The notes beneath the pieces were generated by a model, which was not told the DNA's origin, did no database searches, and saw only the letters and a program-made list of their open reading frames with translations. Positions 56,740-64,000 of a stretch of DNA of 64,000 nt are shown piece after piece. A program made the translations under genes and the position numbers. The stretch is from assembly GCA_039619475.1 (NCBI GenBank), contig CM077115.1, forward strand, positions 150,108,274 through 150,172,273. Reading direction: 5' to 3'. The stretch comes from Icerya purchasi (taxonomy: Eukaryota; Arthropoda; Insecta; Hemiptera; Monophlebidae). Position 1 is the stretch's first letter, and each line of letters opens with the position of its first letter.

Positions 56740-57235
56740 TTTTTTTTTTTTTTTTTTTTTTTGGGCGCGCCAGCGGCATTGACCCAACAACAAGAAAACT
56801 AAGAAATTAAATAATTAAGCGGTCCGAAATGGACGCAACAAAGGACAGCAGTGCGGACACCACAGAAGATGAAGGAAAGGAGAGGATAAAGGAAGAGTTA
56901 TAGGGAGTAGGGAGACCTAATGACAGGAGCTGACTGTATAAAAGGGAGCGTTAGTTCCGAAGAGCAGGACACTCAAAGAAGAAAATGTGATTAGCATCAC
57001 ATGTACGAGGAGGATCACAATCGTGGAGAGAACAATCAGGAGAAGGCGATAGAGCAAATCGAAAGCGAGAGGAAGGGAGGAGAGAATGATTGATCCGGAG
57101 ACGAATTAGGGAGACAATAGAAGTGCGACGACTGAGAGGAATAGAATGGAACCAAGACAGGGAACGCGGAGTTGGCTGAATGAAACGGTAATGAGAATGA
57201 CGATTAGAAAATAGGGAGGGATAAATAACCTGTTT
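56740..57235 (-). mobile_element. Fam1 copy I: best-preserved C-terminus, minus strand
   Basis: A poly-A tail is seen as a T run at 56740-56762, adjoined by 'GGGCGCGCCAGCGGCATTGA'. The minus strand reads 'IQPTPRSLSWFHSIP', 'IVSLIRLRINHSLLPSSRFR', and a full knuckle 'CSLHDCDPPRTCDANHIFFF' followed by 'EC' (Cys and His ligands all present), then 'LPTPYNSSFILSFPSSSVV' and 'SFVASISDRLII'. Only small shifts interrupt it. It gives the clearest view of the family's zinc-binding tail. Confidence 0.85.
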
Positions 57236-57854
57236 TACTTTTCACGGTAGATGTTATATTATTATCGGTATACAATAAACAAACACCGTCGTTGGCGCTT
57301 ATAAAGCATTGGTTTAAGTTTATATGGCGTTTTTTTGGGGGGGGGGGGCAGACCGTTCGGATTAATAATGATGTTGCAATGGGGATTTATGTGTTGTCTC
57401 CGGGGACGGCTGTTACTAAGAGCTAAATATGTAATTTGATTTTTAACAATACAAAATGGTTTCGTATTTTAATTTAAAAATATTAAAATAAATAAAATAT
57501 TTTCAATTATCGTAATGAATATGTTCGTGTATACAAACCGTTGTATAATCGGTTAACTTAAATTCAACCTTATTATACTGCGACTGCTGTTGTTTAACAT
57601 CGACAACATCCTAAAATAACTAGAGTTTGTCGATCAATTAATTGCAATAATCAGTTACAGCAGAAGAGCTCTCTACACATATGTGGGCCTTTTTAATCTG
57701 TCTCAAATACATAGAAGAAACGAATTTATCCGAAGTTGATAAAACTTGCCTTATCGCGAACTACTCTCATAGAGAGCCCCCTTTTGTCAGTTCTCGGTCA
57801 CTTCGACAATGAATCGAATGACACCAATAATTATTTTTCAGTCTCAGAGTGAAT
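57236..57854. other. Unannotated spacer with G run
   Basis: A run of about ten G lies at 57338-57348. No gene recognised. Confidence 0.5.
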
Positions 57855-58075
57855 TCTCCTTTATTTCCCAATCATGATATTATCCTCTCGCATAGCTTAC
57901 TCGCGGTCTTCAGCTTTGATTCCTATTCATTCCTGTCAGTCGTCGTTCTACTATTATTTCCTTTAATCAGGCTAAAAATTCCCGTTTCTAATTTACTCCC
58001 ATCGTGCAAAAAGTGTTTCATGTTAGATTTTGGTTAGATTTTTACATTTCTTCCTTTTCTAATCATCCTTCCTTT
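57855..58075 (+). mobile_element. Fam1 copy J: short internal fragment, plus strand
   Basis: The frame 57849-58037 carries 'SFDSYSFLSVVVLLLFPLIR' and 'LKIPVSNLLPSC', matching the 'IPTAVVPLLFPLIRLRINHS' region of copy D (59 residues before the knuckle). The fragment ends before the knuckle. Confidence 0.6.
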
Positions 58076-58089
58076 TAAATTTTTCCATC

Positions 58090-58545
58090 CTACCTAATCT
58101 TCCCACGCGGCCTTGGTTTCACGATTTTCCTCCTTCGCTTCGCCGCTCCATTATTGTCCCTATTATCCGTTTACCTCTGAATCATGCTCTTCTTCTTTCT
58201 TCACGTTATCGTTTTCATCTTGCCCTCTTTCCCCTTAATTATCGTTTTCATTCTGACGACGAAGCCGTCTGTGATCCTGACCATATCCTCTTTGAATGTC
58301 CATCCTTCGTTAATGTAATCTACTTCCTTTTACTCCGATCTGTTATAAACTCCCTACTCCTTATTGCGCTTCGTATATCTTATCGTTTCCGTCGATCTCC
58401 GTTGTTCCTGTCCTCAGTTCGTTCATCTTATCAATATTTGACACCGACTTTACATCTAACTGATCCTTCTCCTTCATTTCGTTTCTGGGAGAAGATCCTT
58501 TGTTGACGTGCAAAGAGGGGGGTTAAAAAAAAAAAAAAAGGCTAA
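58090..58545 (+). mobile_element. Fam1 copy K: C-terminus and 3' end, plus strand
   Basis: Reads 'IIVPIIRLPLNHALLLSSRY', 'SDDEAVCDPDHILFECPSFV' (knuckle with Cys, His, Cys), then in the next frame 'LPTPYCASYILSFPSISVVP' and 'SSFILSIFDTDF'. The 3' UTR reads 'GTTGACGTGCAAAGAGG' and ends in a clean poly-A tail at 58527-58541. Confidence 0.8.
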
Positions 58546-58790
58546 GAATTAATCATTCATCGCTTCTCTTTTTCGATGTTGGATCTTCTTTTCTCCGTTG
58601 TCTTCTTCACAACACACTCTGATCCTCCTATATGAACGCGAACCATGTTTCCTGTGAATGTTCGAACGTTCTCTCTTGCTTTTCACAAATCATAGCTCGC
58701 GCCTTCCTACTTCATACAAAATTTTATCCTTTCCTTTCCACCTCCATCGATATCATTTCTTTACATTAGTCCTTTGTGCTTTTCATATCA
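58546..58790 (+). mobile_element. Fam1 copy L: abuts the tail of copy K
   Basis: Starts inside the 'RLRINHS' block immediately after copy K's A tail, then gives 'ANHVSCECSNVLSCFS' (knuckle remnant) and 'FYPFLSTSIDIISLH'. Same strand as K and J. The arrangement means K and L are separate insertions, one into or beside the other. Confidence 0.6.
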
Positions 58791-59624
58791 AATCATCCTA
58801 ATATGTATAATCTCTCAAGTTGTGTTTGGTTTAGCTGAGTGCGCAAAAAGGAGCGAAAAAAAACAACGAAAACCAGGACAGGGAGGAAAACAATATCGAT
58901 AATAATAATTAATAATATTACAAGTACAGTAATGTGGCGATAAATGGACATAAAAATAACAGTACACACAGAAGGTTGGCTAAATTTTAATTTCACTCCT
59001 TGCGTCGTAGTACGTTGTTAGTCGTGAATTTCACGTTAATTTAAGCTTATAATATTTTTTAATTTTATTATAGTATATTAAAAGCAATGAATTTAACTCG
59101 TGAAGTAATAAGTTATTTACTAAATGTAGATAAATCCAGGTACGGCTGTTTGTTCATATTTATAAAATAATTACCTGGATAACAGACGAAAATAAGTATT
59201 AAATTATTTTAATACATTTAAATTACTTTAGAAACGCTTTCGGGCTAGTTCGTCATTAATTAGCAATAAAGAGTGTACTCAGTTCAGTGTGTTTTTTTTT
59301 TTTTCCGGTTTTAATTGAGTATCCATTGTTAGAGCTGATGATGATATAGCCGGAAAACGTTTTTATTAAAATTTATTAAGATAATTTCGATGCTGATTTT
59401 TGTTTGTTATCGAAGTAGTTATTTAATTTATATTTTTATTTACTGTGAGTATTATAATTCTAATGGCCTCTTTGAAGGAATTTGTTTAAATCTAGGCCCG
59501 AGTTTTTGAAATGCAATCGAAAACATTTTTAGATGTGCGCAATATTTTTTTTTTCTTTTTTTTTCGGTATAATTATCGATTAGGAGAACATTTACTGAAC
59601 TATGCTAAAGTGGAAGTGTGTTAT
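58791..59624. other. Spacer with a dispersed repeat at 59300-59385
   Basis: 'TTTTAATTGAGTATCC', 'GTTAGAGCTGATGATG' and 'CCGGAAAACGTTTTT' (59303-59370) match 36600-36670 in the same orientation. The rest is AT-rich and unassigned. Confidence 0.5.
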
Positions 59625-59720
59625 TTTTTTTTTTTTTTTTTTTTATTTATTTATTTATTTATTTATTTACTCCGCTGTACCTTGCAGTTTTTCAGCCAGA
59701 GTTTCTGATTGTTACTGTTA

Positions 59721-62695
59721 TTATTTGTTGTTTATGTGTTTTGTTTTGTTATTCATTACATGGTTGACAAAGCTGATCAAATTAAAAAAGTTTTTTTTAT
59801 GTATTTCGGTTATTGTTTTTTTTATTATTTTCCGTTTTTCTCTTTCGTTTTTAAACTTATTGCATTCGAAAATCAAATGTTAATCGTCTGTTTCTTCTTT
59901 ACAGTCTATACAGATGTCTGTTTCAGCAATTTTAAATCGTTTCATATAGACACCATTATTTCCATGTCCGGTTAAAAATTGAGTGAAGTTGTAATCGGTA
60001 TAAAAATGTTTCATTTGTAGTCTTTCTTCTAAGTTTGGTACTATTTCCCGTGTTACTCTTCCAGTTTTTGATTTATCACATCGGAGTTGCCAAAGTCGTA
60101 TACTACTCGAGTTAATTTTATTGATTTGTTTTCGTAACGTTTTTTTGTCTAAAATTTTTTCTTTTTGTTTCCATATTTTGATTTGGTTTACAGTTTCTAA
60201 CTTTAAGTCTATAGGTATTATTGCTGCTATGATGTTGACTGAAGTATACGATATTGTGCGATAACCAGAGATTGTTCCTGTTAATATTTTCCTTTGTAAT
60301 TTTAACAGCTTATTCTTGTCTTTTTCTCGTAAAACTGGAAAATATACTGTAGAGCAGTATTATAGATCCAAAAATGGCTTTGTAGAGTACTATTCTATCT
60401 TTATATTTGAAACCGAACATATTTGAATGTAGTGAACTTAATTTGAAATAAATTTTTTTAATCTTGTCTATTATGAATTCGATGTGTTTTCCAAAATTTA
60501 AATTTGTGTCTATGATTATTCCCAAGTATTTTATTTCTTTTACTATTTTTATTTTGTCGTTATTTATGCATAAGTGCTGTTCAATGCAATGTATCATTTC
60601 TTCCCTGTCTTGTTTTCTGCTTATTAGTAGTGCTTGGGTTTTATTTATGTTGAATTGTAAGCCTAAGTTTTGAATGTTTTTACTCAATTTTTTTATTGTT
60701 TCATTTATATTGTATACTTCTTCCTTTATATTTATTCCCGAGACTAACATTATATCGTCTGCGTAGCTTATTGCAGTGTTGACTGAACTGAAAAGCTATG
60801 TTGAAGAGTACTGACCCTAGAACCGAACACCTTGTGGTACTCCTGAGTTGACACTCCTGTTGTATGGGATTTTGTTTTCTTGATTAAATAAACCGATTCT
60901 TCTATCTGTTAAGTAGTTACGAATTATAGTTTGTATTGTACCAGATATATTTTTTCTATTCATTATTTTTAAGATTTCATCAATTTTTATTTGATCAAAT
61001 GCTCCGGATATGTCAAAGCTGATTAGTAACGTATGTCTTGTTCGTTTTTTATATTTTTCAATGTAATCGCATAACTTTTTTATTGCTAGCTCGGTTGATT
61101 TGTTTTTAAGAAAGCCAAACTGATTTTCGTTTAAAATCGCTTTTTCTTTTATTTCTGTATCCAGAAAATTTTTTATTATTTTTTCGTATATTTTACTTAA
61201 ACTAGACAGTAGCGTTATAGGCCTGTATGATTTCGGATTTGTTAAATCTTTTCCAGGTTTGTTTATTATTTTAATTTTTCCTTGTTTCCAGACGTTTGGG
61301 AAATAATTTAGTTCGATACATTTTTGGTAAATAGATTTAAATATTTTTTCGTCTACTTTGTGAAGAAGTTTAATCATCTTGTTAGAAATTTGATCGTGTC
61401 CATTGGCTTTCCTATTGTTCAGTTTTTTGATTATTGTAGTTAATTCGTTTTCATATATTTGAAGAGTTTTATCTGGCTGAGTCGGTTGCAACTTAAGTGT
61501 TCGGTTTGGAAATAATTCAGCAAAAATTATTTTATGTTTTTCAATGTTATCGTGTACGATGCATCCACCGACATTAAAAGCAGGCATGTCTACTCTTTGT
61601 TTGGTTTTGTCCATACAGATTTTATACGGCTTGTCCCGGATTGTCGACAAGTTAATCAGTTCTTTCCATTTTTCATACTTTGATGACTGCAGTTCTTCCC
61701 CTTGTATTCTTTTTTCAATTTTCTAATTTTAATCCTTAATGATTCCACTTTATTATTTGTTTTATTTTTGCTTTTGTATAGTCTCCTTTGTAGTTTTTTC
61801 AGTATCTTTTTAAAGCTTTCTAATTTTCCATTCCAATAAGGTGTGTCGCGAATTTTTGCTTTTGTAAGTGAATTGCGGATTAGTACTTTTATTATGTTCG
61901 TAAATTCTATGATTTCGTTTTCTAAATCTTCCTTTTTAGTTACTTTTTCAATGTGTTCTATTTTTTGTTTTATTTGAGGTAGAGCACATTGATAATTCGT
62001 TTTTGAAAGATCTCATAGTCAACTGTTAGTGTATTTTCATTTAGTGATTTACTATCTTTCCTTATTGCGAGTTGCAGACATATTGTTAAGTGTTGCGTTA
62101 CTGAAGAAGGTAATATTTTTATATTTCTAATGTTCTGGCTGATTGTTTCGTGGACAATTATAAGATCAATTACACTGCTCCCATTGTGATTGTTAAAAGT
62201 TTTTATGTTATAAGGATTACAAACGCTTAGATCATTGGCAAATAGGAATTCTTCGAATTTTTCTGCTCTTTTCGTATTATAGTTTATATTGTTTAAATTT
62301 TCGTATATCGTTGATCTAACATTAAAATCACCTAACAGTATCGGTTTTAATTCCTGAAATTGTGTGATTAAATGGTTAATTATAAGAATGTGTGGATCTA
62401 TACTTTCATTAGGGGAAAAGTAGGACGAAAATAAAATATAATTTCCTATTTTAATTGAAATGATATTTTGAGTTGTTCCTATTATTGACAAGTTTATATT
62501 TTTATTATAGGCTATTGCAATATTTGGCTGTGTTATTTCATACTGTTCATTGTTTATTCCATATAGTTTGTTTTTGTAAATATACGGTTCCGGTATTATT
62601 ATTAAGTCTTGTTCACTATTTGTTAATATTTCGTACTGTTGAATTTTGGTTCTGCCCACATTAAGTAATAATATATTTAAATTACCTTTCATCAT
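59721..62695 (-). pseudogene. LINE-A ORF2: endonuclease, reverse transcriptase, zinc knuckle
   Basis: The start ATG at 62695 is supported by an in-frame TAA two codons upstream and by the ATGA overlap with ORF1's stop. EN (61970-62695): 'LNILLLNVGRTKIQQYEIL', 'LIIIPEPYI', 'PILLGDFNVRSTI', 'SSVIDLIIVHETI', 'SSVTQHLTICLQL' (metal and His sites). Linker 61650-61970 with a shift. RT (60817-61650): 'KSYRPITLLSSLSKIYEKII', 'NENQFGFLKNKST', motif A 'LLISFDISGAFDQIKIDEIL', motif B 'SVNSGVPQG' then a 2-base insertion, motif C 'SYADDIMLVSG', 'IKYLGIIIDTNLNFGKHI'. C-terminus: 'CIDCKEETDD', a TAA, 'HLIFEC'. Catalytic residues look right; the frameshifts and the TAA make it inactive. Confidence 0.9.
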
Positions 62696-64000
62696 GTATT
62701 ATTTATATGATTATTTTGTTCTTTGGAAGTATTTAATTGATAAGATAATTTTTTGATAATTTTTGTGAACTGAATTTTTGCTGATCTACTATGTAGGATA
62801 GGTTTATTTTCAATTAGCATGTTCATTAAGCCATTTATGTCTTCCGTAAATTCTTTTGCCGTCTGAAGAATATCTTTTTTCCCCCCTTAAACACATTCCT
62901 ACAAATAACATAAAATTATTTAACGAAAGCGGATATTTATCTTCATTTTTCCGGATATTTATTTCTAATGGTTTGAATATTTCTTTTTTTAATATCGATT
63001 CATTTTCTTCTTCATCTGCTTTTATGGACTGGTCGCTGTCGTATGTTATTGTTGCCTGTTCTTTTGTTTCTGCTGCATCATCTGTTTTAGCGTTTTGGTC
63101 GTTTAATAATACATTGTTAATTTTGGGTTTCTTTTCATTTTTTAATTTATTACCTGACATTATTGATTCGGAAGAATTTGTTGATAGTGCTCTTTTAGCA
63201 GCTCCATTTAAGAGTTGCGTTAACGGAAGAGTGGGGAAGTTGATGTCAACGTTTACATTTTTATTGTCATTTATTTTATCACTTACGTTGTTTGAAATGT
63301 CTTCGTCTTCTATCGTGTTTGGACAGTTTTTACTAGTATGTCCTTTCTCGTTACATGTAAACATGAAACTGTGTCTGGAGATAGAAATATTCGGTATGTT
63401 ATTTCTTCGTAGTGTATGAGTACTGTTTCAGGGATTTTTTTGATTTCCTCTGGGTTTATAAAAAATTGCCGTTTGGCATTTAATAAGTGCTCGTATCCTC
63501 TCGTTTCTCCCATCCCGTACTTTATAAAAGAGATCGGGGTTTCTGGGTTTACATTATAGTCTTTTTTGAGTATTTCTTCTATAATGTAGTGTGGTATAGA
63601 AGGACATACATTTGAAATTATTATTCTTTTTTTAGGGTTTATTAGTCTTCTTATATGTATTACGTCGTTATTTATTGTGATTGTTTTGTGCGTGTCTACT
63701 AAATAATCTACGAATTGTTTACTGGATAAAAATATTGCAAACCTGTCGCGCGACATTCGTGATATATATTTTAAATTTTGAGGTCCTACGATTTCTCCTA
63801 TTTTAATAATGTAATCTTTTTGATTGATTCCTTTCGGTATATTAAAAACTATTGCGCTTGTTCTTTTGATGGGAAATTAAAAGCTGATGCTGTTTTAGCG
63901 TAACTGTTAGCATTGTTGTTTGTGTAGTTAGTATGTGAATTGTTGTTACCTGATTTATGTTGGATTTGTTTACCTATATATGAAGATGTTTCTTCTGATA
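62692..64000 (-). pseudogene. LINE-A ORF1: nucleic-acid-binding protein with CCHC knuckle (partial)
   Basis: ORF1p of such LINEs coats the element's RNA. Upstream part (about 63870-64000): Asn/Ser/Tyr-rich, 'NNNSHTNYTNNNANSYAKTA'. After a shift near 63870: 'AIVFNIPKGINQKDYIIKIG', 'SRMSRDRFAIFLSSKQFVDY', 'RRLINPKKRIIISNVCPSIP', 'YGMGETRGYEHLLNAKRQFF'. After a shift near 63360: the knuckle 'CFTCNEKGHTSKNCPN' (C-x2-C-x3-G-H-x4-C), then an acidic and Lys-rich tail. A third shift at the G6A6 run (62875-62886) opens a frame of about 60 codons, 'KDILQTAKEFTEDINGLMN'...'INNT', that stops with TGA exactly at the ORF2 start. Without that shift the frame ends early at 62810. The N-terminus is beyond the window. 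Confidence 0.85.

Larger units (their letters stand above)
59625..64000 (-). mobile_element. LINE-A: best-preserved non-LTR retrotransposon, runs off window
   Basis: A minus-strand element. The 3' end is a poly-A plus (TAAA)n tail at about 59625-59670, followed by a short 3' UTR (to 59720). ORF2 is 59721-62695; ORF1 is from 62692 to beyond 64000. Domain order ORF1 (CCHC knuckle), EN, RT, C-terminal zinc knuckle, with no RNase H found, fits the Jockey-like supergroup, and a C-terminal 'GHGNxxxYxKRFKIAET' signature is shared with LINE-B. At least seven frame breaks are seen, yet most blocks are clean, so the copy is damaged but not ancient. Its 5' end and promoter lie outside the window. Confidence 0.92.

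Noticed and set aside
62875..62886. Programmed -1 ribosomal frameshift site in LINE-A ORF1
   Set aside because: The required change is +1 or -2, and the 0-frame codons do not form a canonical X-XXY-YYZ heptamer in register; an indel in a homopolymer explains it more simply.
62856..63419. 187-codon plus-strand open frame resembling a membrane protein
   Set aside because: It lies exactly antisense to LINE-A ORF1, which has a CCHC knuckle. Hydrophobic Phe/Ser composition is explained by the complement of Lys/Glu/Asn codons.

Overview
The window is AT-rich animal DNA, almost certainly from an insect or other arthropod. It is an intergenic or heterochromatin-like 'transposon graveyard' rather than gene space. 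There are no bacterial-style operons, and I recognised no intact host gene, splice-supported exon set, rRNA or functional tRNA. What can be read as protein is almost all decayed mobile-element coding sequence: non-LTR reverse transcriptases (RT), their endonuclease (EN) and RNase H domains, a hAT transposase tail and a mariner transposase tail. By my own interval sums roughly half of the window is identifiable repeat; the rest is AT-rich sequence with homopolymers and microsatellites. The arthropod call rests on the mix of Jockey-like, CR1-like, RTE-like, RNase H-bearing I/R1-like LINEs, mariner and hAT; the species cannot be determined.

Layout. 0-8 kb: a 5'-truncated LINE tail of 'Fam1' (an RNase H-bearing LINE family with at least 13 pieces here), an 11-bp minisatellite, two copies of a dispersed repeat ('RepG'), an RTE-like 3' end and a frameshifted CR1-like LINE (4.3-6.2 kb). 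8.1-11 kb: a long minus-strand Jockey-like ORF2 with EN, linker and RT all recognisable but broken. 12-15 kb: a 224-bp MITE with four exact-length 16-bp subterminal repeats, and a hAT MITE with a perfect 8-bp target duplication. 15-21 kb: an unassigned LINE C-terminus, then the longest Fam1 copy, itself split by a 206-bp foldback insertion flanked by a perfect 20-bp duplication. 22-25 kb: an EN-domain fragment of the LINE-B clade. 26.2-29.2 kb: a tandem array of about nine ~285-bp units, with one partial unit in opposite orientation at its left edge, running into a dispersed repeat that ends in a hairpin.

29.6-32.4 kb: LINE-B (one frameshift in about 1.4 kb of coding sequence), an RTE-like RT fragment and a Fam1 RNase H fragment. 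34.5-41.7 kb: a LINE-B-clade RT fragment, a second copy of the hairpin-ended repeat, RTE-like ends, a hAT element keeping only its dimerisation domain, a tRNA-derived SINE head, and an internally deleted mariner. 44.5-45.3 kb: another RTE-like LINE. 51.5-59 kb: a 5'-truncated LINE-A copy and eight Fam1 fragments in both orientations. 59.6-64 kb: the best-preserved element, LINE-A, on the minus strand and running off the window. Its ORF1 (CCHC knuckle) ends in an ATGA overlap with the ORF2 start; ORF2 has EN, RT (YADD) and a C-terminal zinc knuckle.

How the parts work together: in LINE-A, ORF1 would coat the RNA, while ORF2 would nick the target and reverse-transcribe. The short elements (MITEs, SINE, truncated hAT and mariner) have no enzyme of their own and depended on enzymes made elsewhere. 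I found no new multi-gene defence or metabolic system. The items most worth a second look are the 285-bp array with its hairpin-ended flank, the foldback insertion with a 20-bp duplication, the ORF1/ORF2 junction of LINE-A, and the RT frameshift shared by two independent LINE-A insertions.
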